From contig DJVD01000149.1 in assembly GCA_002440805.1 (NCBI GenBank), positions 1 through 7,815 on the forward strand: a DNA stretch of 7,815 nt, written 5' to 3'. The translations under genes were made by a program, and so were the position numbers. The stretch is from Chloroflexi bacterium UBA6265 (GTDB lineage Bacteria > Chloroflexota > Chloroflexia > Thermomicrobiales > UBA6265). Below, one piece after another: positions 1 through 6,244 of the stretch. Each line of letters opens with the position of its first letter. Position 1 is the first letter of the stretch. The notes under the pieces are model-generated. The model did no database searches, was not told the DNA's origin, and saw only the letters and a program-made list of their open reading frames with translations.

Positions 1-2000
1 TCGAGACCGAAGTTGTGACGGAAGTCGTCACCGTAGAAGTTGCAGCTGAGACAGAACTCGTGGCTGAGGAAGCCCCGGCAACTGCCGAGGTAACCACGGA
101 CACCGAAGAAGCGTCTGTCGCGACGGCCACACTTACTGAAACAGAGACTCCCGTTGTTGTTGCTACCGCAGCCGCCACGAAGGCTCCAGTTGAGCCGACC
201 GTTGCGCCTGCCCAGGTAACCACCACCACATCCACGGTCGCTCCGACCACGGTTCCGGCTGAGCCGACGGCAGCGCCCGCCAAGCAGGCACCAACTCCTG
301 CCCCGACGGTTGTGGCAACCAAAGCTCCAGTTGAGCCGACGGCTGTTCCAACCCAGGTATCCACTCCGGCTCCAATTGCGTCGACCGCCAACACGTTCGA
401 TGCGACCAAGTCGATTGGCTCTGCCACGGTCACTGGCACTACCAGTGGGCTGCTATGCCGCGCCGAGCCGAACCCGGCCTCGCCTGTACTGATGACGCTG
501 AAAGAAGGCACAAAGGTGCTGGTTTCGGCTGAAGCAGTGAACGGCTACCTGGGTATCAATTGCGGCGGCCTGCAGGGATTCGCTGATGTGAACTACCTGT
601 GGAGCGGCGGTGCTGGCGATGCAGAGATCAGTGCAGCACGCATGAACGTTGTTGTCACCGGAACCGGTAACGGCCTCAACTGCCGCACCGGAGCTGGCAC
701 CAGCTTTGGCATCATCACCACCGTGTCCGATGGCACCACCCTCGTTACTCGCGGCGCCGCCAGCAATGGATGGACCCCCGTAACCTGCGCTGGCCAGAAT
801 GGCTTTGTTTCCACCACCTGGATCGAAGCAAAGGCTGGCTCCACAACATCTACTACTTCCACCGCTACTACGGGCACTGCCACGGTTAACGCAGGCGGCG
901 ATGGCCTCTACTGCCGCAGTGGTGCCGGTACGAGCTATGGTGTGATCACGGTCCTGAGCGATGGATCCACCGTCGCTGTCCGTGGCGCCAAGCAGGGCGA
1001 TTGGGTTCCTGTCACCTGCGGTGGCAAGGCCGGATTTGCTCACGGTAGCTTCCTCACCGTCAAGGCAGGAAGCGTTACCACTGCTCCTACGGCGCCGAGC
1101 ACCAGCACCAGCACCGGCAGCGTTACCGTTGCCAACACCGGCGGACAGGGGCTTAACTGCCGCTCCGGCGCGGGCACCTCATTCGGTGTGATCACGACCC
1201 TGGCCCTCGGCCAGAGCGTGAAGACACGCAGCGGCTCTGTGAGCGGTTGGACAGCGGTGATCTGCGGTGGTACCAACGGTTTCGTCTCGAGCCAGTTTGT
1301 GTCTGGCGCTGCGGCTTCGGCCCCGGCCCCCACGGCACCTGCTACTCCGAGCGGAATGGTGAACGGCGATCATGCCAAGGTCACCAGCTCGCTGAACCTC
1401 CGCTACAGTGCCAGCCTCTCCTCCTCGGTTGCAACCGTGCTGGATGCAGGTGTGGTGCTGCTGGTAACCGGTTCGGTCACCAACAGCTTCTACCCGGTGA
1501 GCTACGACGGCCTCAAGGGCTTTGTGCACAAGGACTACGTGGTGGAAACCACCGCAGCCCTGAGTGAGCGAGGTGGTTCAGGTACACCAACCACTACCGC
1601 GCCGTCGGTGCCAACGGCCCCGACGACAGCCACTGGGAGTGCGTTGGTCAACTACGCCATGCGATACGTTGGTTACCCGTATGTTTGGGCCACACATGGC
1701 CCGGCCAGCTTCGATTGTTCCGGCTTCACCTACTGGGTGGTGCAGAACGTGATGGGCAAGAACATCGGCTACGGTACGTGGACGCAGGTATCGGCGGGCA
1801 CGCCGGTATCCAAGGCAAACCTGCAGCCGGGCGATCTGGTCTTCTTCCAGAACACCTACACTGCTGGCCTCTCGCACGTGGGCCTGTACATTGGCAACGG
1901 CCAGTTTGTCCATGCGCAGAATGAGGAAACCGGAGTCGTGGTGAGTGACATCAACTCCAGCTACTACGGTCCTCGCTGGTACGGAGCGGTACGCCTCTAA
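1..2000 (+). CDS. Secreted multi-SH3b NlpC/P60 cell-wall peptidase (5' end missing)
   Basis: The frame is open from the first base (first full codon at 3) and reads into the same Glu/Thr/Val-rich repeat as the codons after it, so the true start and any signal peptide lie upstream. The GTG at 15 is only the first possible start inside the window, and I number residues from it. Residues 1–135 are low-complexity Thr/Pro/Ala/Glu, like a wall-spanning or linker stalk. Five SH3b-like repeats follow at about 137–196, 210–271, 288–349, 368–430 and 451–511. A C-terminal NlpC/P60 domain spans about 540–661. It shows the 'FDCSGF' motif with catalytic Cys568, 'SHVGLYIG' with His621, and a third polar residue, probably His633. 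This family cleaves peptide bonds in peptidoglycan stems, often gamma-D-Glu to diamino acid, outside the membrane, with SH3b domains binding the wall. The domain assignment is firm; the exact substrate is not known. The gene ends in TAA, followed by a terminator. Confidence 0.93.
   Translation, partial: ETEVVTEVVTVEVAAETELVAEEAPATAEVTTDTEEASVATATLTETETPVVVATAAATKAPVEPTVAPAQVTTTTSTVAPTTVPAEPTAAPAKQAPTPAPTVVATKAPVEPTAVPTQVSTPAPIASTANTFDATKSIGSATVTGTTSGLLCRAEPNPASPVLMTLKEGTKVLVSAEAVNGYLGINCGGLQGFADVNYLWSGGAGDAEISAARMNVVVTGTGNGLNCRTGAGTSFGIITTVSDGTTLVTRGAASNGWTPVTCAGQNGFVSTTWIEAKAGSTTSTTSTATTGTATVNAGGDGLYCRSGAGTSYGVITVLSDGSTVAVRGAKQGDWVPVTCGGKAGFAHGSFLTVKAGSVTTAPTAPSTSTSTGSVTVANTGGQGLNCRSGAGTSFGVITTLALGQSVKTRSGSVSGWTAVICGGTNGFVSSQFVSGAAASAPAPTAPATPSGMVNGDHAKVTSSLNLRYSASLSSSVATVLDAGVVLLVTGSVTNSFYPVSYDGLKGFVHKDYVVETTAALSERGGSGTPTTTAPSVPTAPTTATGSALVNYAMRYVGYPYVWATHGPASFDCSGFTYWVVQNVMGKNIGYGTWTQVSAGTPVSKANLQPGDLVFFQNTYTAGLSHVGLYIGNGQFVHAQNEETGVVVSDINSSYYGPRWYGAVRL
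177..362 (+). repeat. Imperfect Thr/Pro/Ala linker repeats
   Basis: The peptide 'ATKAPVEPT' occurs at residues 54–62 and again at 101–109, each time followed by a related Pro/Gln/Val/Thr tail. A third, looser copy ('PAEPTAAPAK') lies between them. The DNA shares a 17-base exact match at 183–199 and 324–340, a shift of 141 bases or 47 codons. This is in-frame internal duplication of a flexible stalk and probably varies in length between strains. Confidence 0.75.
417..1545 (+). repeat. Five tandem SH3b-like domain repeats, four with Cys pairs
   Basis: Each repeat follows the pattern 'G-L-x-C-R-x-G-A-G-T-S-x-G-V-I-T' and then '(V/I)-x-C-x-G-x-x-G-F-(V/A)'. The first four each carry two cysteines exactly 35 residues apart: 148/183, 223/258, 300/335 and 382/417 (numbered from the GTG at 15). 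The fifth repeat replaces both, reading 'LNLRYS' and 'VSYDGLKGF'. Thr/Ser/Pro/Ala-rich linkers separate the units. The fixed pairing suggests one disulphide per domain outside the cell, which is inference. The outer boundaries are approximate. Confidence 0.85.
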
Positions 2001-2020
2001 CACCGGCATAGCGCACAATC

Positions 2021-2052
2021 AAAACCCCGGGCGACGTTTCGCCCGGGGTTTT
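2021..2052 (+). terminator. Stem-loop terminator after the NlpC/P60 gene
   Basis: A perfect 13-bp inverted repeat has arms at 2021–2033 and 2040–2052 around a 6-base loop (ACGTTT). The stem has a GC-rich core flanked by A4 on the left and T4 on the right, so it could act as an intrinsic terminator on either strand. It begins 20 bases after the TAA of the upstream gene. The T-run is only four long and pairs with the A-run, so termination may be incomplete. Confidence 0.88.
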
Positions 2053-2057
2053 GCGTT

Positions 2058-2063
2058 AGGAAA
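2058..2063 (+). promoter_or_regulatory. Ribosome binding site of the alpha/beta hydrolase
   Basis: AGGAAA lies seven bases before the ATG at 2071. It decides this start over in-frame codons further upstream (for example 1945), which would place the terminator hairpin inside the coding sequence. Confidence 0.65.
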
Positions 2064-2070
2064 CTGCCAA

Positions 2071-2859
2071 ATGGTCGATACCGACATCCTTTACCACTCC
2101 GTTCCCGGGGGTGCGATCGCTTATGCCTGGAGTCACGGTCCGGCTTCGCATCCACTTGTGATGGTGCATGGACTCGGCGATTCGGCCATCCTCAACTTTC
2201 GCCATCGTGTGGCCCGCAGCCCCCTGGCCGCCACCCCCAACCTGTTCATCGACCTGCCGGGGTTCGGATCATCGAAGTTCAGCCTGGACCACCTGGCCAC
2301 GATCGACCGGTACGCCGAAGATATGGCGGATCTTCTGATGGCATTGCACCTGCAGCCGATGGCAGTGTTTGGCCACAGTATGGGCGGGAATGTTGCCATT
2401 CACCTGGCGCAAAAATATCCGAACCTGGTCGATCATCTGATCGTGGCCGAACCACTGCTCCACCGGGAACACAGCGTACTCGCCTCGGATATCGCCCGGT
2501 TTGACGAGGCCTCATTCGTGGCCCGCCGGTTTGCCATGCTCATTCGCGCCACCTCCCTCCAGGCTTACCGCGGCGATGTTGCCGCGGCAGCATTCCTGGA
2601 TCCGCTACGGCGCGCCCATCCACATGCCATGCACCGCGCAGCGTGCTCACTTGTAGCCAGTGCCCATATCAGCCTGCATGCGCTGCAGTCCGAAATCGCT
2701 ATCCCTCGCACATTTATGGTGGGGTCGCACACAGGAGTCGACACGTCCGGGTTGGAGTTGTCTGGCATACCCATTGTACGTATACCCAATGCGGGCCATT
2801 TCATGCTTGCAGAACAAGAACATGGCACAACGTATGCTATTCTCAAAGCGATATCTTGA
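2071..2859 (+). CDS. Alpha/beta-fold hydrolase, 262 aa
   Basis: This is a single-domain alpha/beta hydrolase of normal family length with no signal peptide, so probably cytoplasmic. Visible motifs are the oxyanion-hole 'HG' in 'VMVHGLGDS' (His33-Gly34), 'DLPGFGSS' starting at Asp61, the nucleophile elbow 'GHSMGG' with Ser103, and the C-terminal 'NAGHFML' with catalytic His243. The acid is less clear: Asp224 in 'SHTGVDTS' or Glu127 in 'IVAEPLL' could complete the triad. A region rich in Ala, Arg and His at about 135–190 is probably the cap over the active site. The substrate cannot be told from sequence; esterase, lactonase, C–C hydrolase or similar are all possible. The ATG at 2071 is chosen for its AGGAAA site and because conserved sequence begins just after it. 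The gene sits 18 nt downstream of a terminator hairpin, so how it is transcribed is unclear. It ends 227 bp before the next gene and no clear terminator follows. Confidence 0.9.
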   Translation: MVDTDILYHSVPGGAIAYAWSHGPASHPLVMVHGLGDSAILNFRHRVARSPLAATPNLFIDLPGFGSSKFSLDHLATIDRYAEDMADLLMALHLQPMAVFGHSMGGNVAIHLAQKYPNLVDHLIVAEPLLHREHSVLASDIARFDEASFVARRFAMLIRATSLQAYRGDVAAAAFLDPLRRAHPHAMHRAACSLVASAHISLHALQSEIAIPRTFMVGSHTGVDTSGLELSGIPIVRIPNAGHFMLAEQEHGTTYAILKAIS

Positions 2860-2958
2860 TTGGAGTTGGAGATTCATCTCTCGGGATGAACAGGATGTTG
2901 CACTCGCGTTCTGCCTTATCGTGATGCTGCGTTTTTGGGACATATTGCTGCCACTTCG

Positions 2959-2971
2959 GTTCGATACGAAC
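2959..2971. promoter_or_regulatory. Short dyad, possible operator
   Basis: GTTCG and CGAAC arms surround a 3-base ATA centre. Its size and position (about 115 bases before the regulator start) would suit an HTH-dimer operator. A dyad of 5-bp arms can easily arise by chance, and I find no second copy before the other regulator. Confidence 0.25.
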
Positions 2972-2989
2972 TGCCGTGTGCCCGATAAA

Positions 2990-3041
2990 TGAAGTGTGTA
3001 ACCCGCTGCACTGCGTACAGACTGAAGACAATGTCACTTCA
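2990..3041. promoter_or_regulatory. Inverted TGAAGTG / CACTTCA half-sites
   Basis: TGAAGTG at 2990–2996 and CACTTCA at 3035–3041 form an inverted pair with a 38-base gap, ending 45 bases before the regulator's ATG. The same half-site appears as a tight dyad upstream of the second regulator (6133–6149). A shared operator is inference. Confidence 0.35.
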
Positions 3042-3072
3042 ACCTCAATCGCGTAGCCGTATGCGAATCGTT

Positions 3073-3076
3073 GGAG
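3073..3076 (+). promoter_or_regulatory. Ribosome binding site of the first regulator
   Basis: GGAG lies ten bases before the ATG at 3087, slightly long spacing. The next in-frame ATG (3099) would be 22 bases away, so 3087 is the better start. Confidence 0.5.
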
Positions 3077-3086
3077 TTGCCGTTTT

Positions 3087-5957
3087 ATGATCAATCGCAT
3101 GCGATCGCCGTTTGGAACCATCCTCCGGGAGGAACGGCGAGCACAGGGAATTTCACAGGCTGACCTCGCAGCCAGAATTGCTGACCGATTCGCAACTGAT
3201 CCCGAGGCCGCCCAGCTTGGTGTTGTGAGTGATCGCGCGATCACCAATATCGAGGCGGCCAAGGCCAGCCCCGACGAATTTGTGCGTCCCCGCCCGGAAA
3301 CGGTGCGTGTGCTGATGATGGCGCTGGGGATTGACCCGGCTACCGAACGCGGCGAAGCCATGCTGCGTGCCGCCGATGCAACACATCGCCGCGACAAGCC
3401 GGTGGTCGTAGCCACCGACAATCAATTCCACATCCCCTTTGTGCGTGGTGGCCGGGAAGCACATTGGGAAGCACTTCAAAACGCCTGGGAAACCGCCAAA
3501 ACGGGCCACCCTCAGCTGCGGCTGATCGAGGGTACTGCCGGCCTGGGCAAAACGCGCCTGGTTGAGGAATTCCTCCGCAGTGTGCGCCAGAACACCAACG
3601 ATTACCTGATTGCTGCAGGTGAATGCTCCAGTGGCGCGGCCACCGTGGAGCCGTACCTGCCCTGGCGCCGGGCGATTAGCTACAGTCTTCGCGCCAGTAT
3701 CGCCAGCACCGATCCCTACTCACCCGACGATTATTTCGCGACCACGCTCCTCGGCTCCGTGAGCAAGTTGGGCGGAGTTCTGATTGACCTGCAGGACATA
3801 CAGGATTGGACTGCCGCTCGCGCTCCTTCACGTTTGCCCGAGCTGAAACGCATTCGCGATTCGTGGTCACCAACCAATACGGTGGGCCGATACGATCAGT
3901 TTATGAGTCTCATTTCCGCCATTTCCCGGGTAATGCCGGTGGTAATTGTGCTGGAGGATATGCACTGGGCAGATGAAAGCAGTTGCAGCCTTCTGCTTCA
4001 CCTGCAGCGCCAGATTCGCCTCCAAACCGATATGCCACTGATGGTGATCGCCACGTACCGCGCCTCGGACCTGCTGGTACAGGTGGGCAGGCACCCCATG
4101 CTCCAGGTCATCAATGAGATGGCCCGCCAGGTTGAATCCGTGGTGCTCAGCCTGGAATCGTCGATCGTCGAGGATAAGGGGCGCAAGTTTGTCTCCGAGT
4201 TGGTGGATTCCTTCATGCTCGACAGTGGCGACCGGGTCGAGCTAACCGAACTTCTCTACAACCGCACCAAGGGTCATCCGCTGTTCACCACCGAGTTGGT
4301 GCAACGCCTGATGGAAACTGGCGCCCTCATTCAACGGCCCAACGGCACATGGGACTTTATCGAGGATAAAGTAACCGTAGAGCTGCCAAACCGCATGCGG
4401 GCTATTATCGACGAGCGAATCCAGCGCCTGCCCAGCGAGGCTCGCACGCTTGTGGAAGCCGCCAGCGTCCAAGGGAGCTCCTTTGAGATCGGCGTGCTGT
4501 CGGCGGTCACCGGCATCCCGGAATCCGAAGTGGATGTGTTGATCGACCGGGAGTTGGTGGAGCGGCATCACATGATGCGCGTAGGGCACGATCAGTCCGG
4601 GATGCTCTACGAATTCGATCACGCGATTGTCGCCGAGACCATTTATGCCTCGCTTTCACCGCACCGCAGGCGCACGCTGCATCGGCGCACGGCCGAGGCG
4701 ATGATAGCCGTCAACGAACACAACCGATTGCAGGCTGCGCCGAAAGCTGCCCACCATTTCGAACGCGCCAATATGCTGGCCGAAGCCGCTGGCGAGGCGC
4801 TGCTCACCAGCTATTCAACGCTTGCCAAGCTGGATCATGACCTGACGCTGGTGTGGGTGGATCGCTCGGAACGCCTTGCGAAAGCGGCGAACGAAGAGGG
4901 CAGCCTGTGGCGAGCGCGCGTGCGCCGGGCCCACGTGCTCCGAAGTATGGGCACGCTGCTGGAGGCGCGCAGCATTGGTTACGATGCCATCGCTCATGCC
5001 CAACGTCAGGGTGATATCGCGCTGGAAGCCGATGCGAGCGAAGTCGTGGCGCTGGTGGCCTATGACATCGGTGAGCTGGATGACGCCACAGACGCCTGGA
5101 GCCGCGCTATCCAATCCTACGAGCAGATAGGCCGCAAGGATCGCGTCAGCGCCAGCCAGTCCATGCTGAGCCACGTAGCGTGCCGCACGGGCAGGCTGGA
5201 TGCTGCCATCCGCCACGCCCAGGCAGCGTGGGCCGCTGCACCGGGGGCCGCCCGGGATGGACTGGGAGCCGAAGCGCTCCTGGCCGAGGGTAACGCCATG
5301 GTTGAGCTGGGGCGACTGAAGGACGCGATTGACCTCTATTCGCGCTCACTCACCACCTTCACGTTTACTGGCGAAATGCGTGGCATCATCCTTTGCCGCA
5401 TGAACATCGCCCTCTGCCACACCCGGTTGGGGTTCCTGGACACGGCTTTCGCCGATCTCGATCAATTGCAACGGGAGATGAAGGAATTGCAAACTCCGCG
5501 GTTGCAAGCGTTCCTCTTCCTCTACCACGGCATGACCTACGAAGCCGCAAAAGATTACGATTCGGCCAAGGCCCTCTATCAACGGGCCTTGGCTACCCGC
5601 CGGGAATCTGGACTCACTGCCATGTCAGGCGATGATCTTGCCGGGATCCTGCGGGCATCGATTGGCCAGGGGCAGGATGTGGAATCGAGCCTGGATGCGA
5701 TGCAATCGTGGTGGCGAAAGAATGACCCGCGAGCGTTGGAAGATCCGTTGCTGGTGATGTATTCCCTGGTACGTGCGTACGAAGTGCTGGGAAATGATCG
5801 GTTGATGAACATCACCCTCAACGAAGGCGCCCGGTTCTTTTTGGAACGGGCCAACCAGATTCAGAATCCGGCGATCAAGGAAATGTACCTGCGGGGGAAT
5901 TCTTCCGGGAAGCTCCTGCTCAACAGAGCAAAAGAAGCGGGTCTCGTACAGTTGTGA
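3087..5957 (+). CDS. XRE–AAA_16 (STAND)–TPR transcriptional regulator, 956 aa
   Basis: Residues 6–95 form an XRE-type helix-turn-helix: 'SPFGTILREERRAQG', then 'ISQADLAARIA', then 'SDRAITNIE' at 48–56 as the probable recognition helix. A 'GRE' motif (122–124) opens the AAA_16/STAND ATPase. Walker A is 'GTAGLGKT' (149–156, Lys155), Walker B is 'VVIVLEDMHWAD' (Asp291), and 'ATYR' (Arg325) fits a sensor position. Residues about 432–535 look like the winged-helix region after such ATPases, with 'FDHA' at 510–513. From about 550 to the end the protein is helical and Ala/Leu-rich with TPR-like units, for example 'GRLKDAIDLYSRSL'. STAND proteins of this design (MalT, AfsR and relatives) are ATP-dependent switches that respond to a ligand or partner through the C-terminal repeats. 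The signal and target genes here are unknown. There is no signal peptide or membrane segment, so it is cytoplasmic. A tandem paralog lies 287 bp downstream. Confidence 0.93.
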   Translation: MINRMRSPFGTILREERRAQGISQADLAARIADRFATDPEAAQLGVVSDRAITNIEAAKASPDEFVRPRPETVRVLMMALGIDPATERGEAMLRAADATHRRDKPVVVATDNQFHIPFVRGGREAHWEALQNAWETAKTGHPQLRLIEGTAGLGKTRLVEEFLRSVRQNTNDYLIAAGECSSGAATVEPYLPWRRAISYSLRASIASTDPYSPDDYFATTLLGSVSKLGGVLIDLQDIQDWTAARAPSRLPELKRIRDSWSPTNTVGRYDQFMSLISAISRVMPVVIVLEDMHWADESSCSLLLHLQRQIRLQTDMPLMVIATYRASDLLVQVGRHPMLQVINEMARQVESVVLSLESSIVEDKGRKFVSELVDSFMLDSGDRVELTELLYNRTKGHPLFTTELVQRLMETGALIQRPNGTWDFIEDKVTVELPNRMRAIIDERIQRLPSEARTLVEAASVQGSSFEIGVLSAVTGIPESEVDVLIDRELVERHHMMRVGHDQSGMLYEFDHAIVAETIYASLSPHRRRTLHRRTAEAMIAVNEHNRLQAAPKAAHHFERANMLAEAAGEALLTSYSTLAKLDHDLTLVWVDRSERLAKAANEEGSLWRARVRRAHVLRSMGTLLEARSIGYDAIAHAQRQGDIALEADASEVVALVAYDIGELDDATDAWSRAIQSYEQIGRKDRVSASQSMLSHVACRTGRLDAAIRHAQAAWAAAPGAARDGLGAEALLAEGNAMVELGRLKDAIDLYSRSLTTFTFTGEMRGIILCRMNIALCHTRLGFLDTAFADLDQLQREMKELQTPRLQAFLFLYHGMTYEAAKDYDSAKALYQRALATRRESGLTAMSGDDLAGILRASIGQGQDVESSLDAMQSWWRKNDPRALEDPLLVMYSLVRAYEVLGNDRLMNITLNEGARFFLERANQIQNPAIKEMYLRGNSSGKLLLNRAKEAGLVQL

Positions 5958-5999
5958 TATCGAGTCACCCAAGCTGGGGGACCAAGTGAATCGATATCA
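5955..5999. repeat. 14-bp inverted repeat over the regulator stop codon
   Basis: Arms at 5955–5968 and 5986–5999 match at 13 of 14 positions around a 17-base spacer. The left arm begins with the TGA stop of the first regulator. As RNA it would form a stable stem, but no T-run follows, so it is not a classical intrinsic terminator. It could be a bidirectional or Rho-assisted 3'-end structure, or a protein-binding dyad. Confidence 0.6.
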
Positions 6000-6244
6000 T
6001 CGTGTACGAGCCCGCGCCTCTACCAGATATGATGGCAGTACGGGGCCGCAATGTCCCCGAAGCTTACTAGCAACTTTGGTTCCAATTTCCCCTACACACG
6101 GTACCAAACGGATACCTTCCGGCGCCGAACGCACTTCAACAGGTGAAGTATCTTTAGTCGTATGGATCAACAGCAGAGCCTTTCCCAGCCGCGCGTGCGC
6201 TGCGGCAACTGCATAGTACCGCGAACCCTCCGGTCGCTTTCGCG
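5958..6244. other. Intergenic region between the two STAND regulators
   Basis: These 287 bases contain the right arm of the inverted repeat ending at 5999 and the ACTTCA/TGAAGT dyad at 6133–6149. Open frames exist on both strands, but none has a good start, ribosome binding site or recognisable product. No tRNA or insertion sequence is visible. The promoter of the second regulator should lie here, but I see no convincing -35/-10 pair. Confidence 0.65.
6133..6149. promoter_or_regulatory. ACTTCA–N5–TGAAGT dyad upstream of the second regulator
   Basis: Perfect 6-bp arms flank a 5-base spacer whose outer bases do not pair but whose inner C and G would, giving a 17-bp near-palindrome 95 bases before the start at 6245. 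The size suits an XRE-dimer operator. The 9-mer CACTTCAAC here (6132–6140) also occurs at 3035–3043 before the first regulator. Confidence 0.4.

Larger units (their letters stand above)
2860..3086. other. Intergenic region before the first STAND regulator
   Basis: These 227 bases separate the hydrolase from the first regulator. I see no convincing gene, RNA gene or strong intrinsic terminator, and no clear -35/-10 pair. The region does hold a 13-bp dyad at 2959–2971, two inverted TGAAGTG/CACTTCA half-sites at 2990–2996 and 3035–3041, and a ribosome binding site at 3073–3076. The promoter of the regulator is expected here but I cannot place it. Confidence 0.7.

Noticed and set aside
453..1043. 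Long minus-strand open frame of 196 codons opposite the SH3b repeats
   Set aside because: It is a by-product of the repetitive GC-rich coding strand; the + frame has clear SH3b repeats and the minus product resembles nothing.
2752..3079. TTGGAGTTG three times (2752, 2860, 3071)
   Set aside because: One copy is in coding sequence and one overlaps the ribosome binding site of the first regulator; spacing is irregular and there is no flanking conservation, so chance plus GGAG bias is enough.
3231..3242. Perfect palindrome GATCGCGCGATC in the first regulator's HTH
   Set aside because: It lies in coding sequence for conserved recognition-helix residues and is explained by codon choice.
3087..5957. 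Possible anti-phage (Avs-like) STAND gene
   Set aside because: The N-terminus is a DNA-binding HTH rather than a nuclease or other killing domain, and no defence genes are visible nearby.
5997..6215. Minus-strand open frame ending at 5997 in the inverted repeat, with protein-like composition ('GKALLLIHTTKDTS')
   Set aside because: It has no good start with a ribosome binding site; extending it to an ATG runs it antisense through the HTH of the second regulator, and I recognise no family.
5986..6216. Plus-strand 76-codon open frame starting at GTG 5986
   Set aside because: It starts inside the inverted repeat with no convincing ribosome binding site, has Arg/Ser/Thr-rich random-looking composition and no domain.
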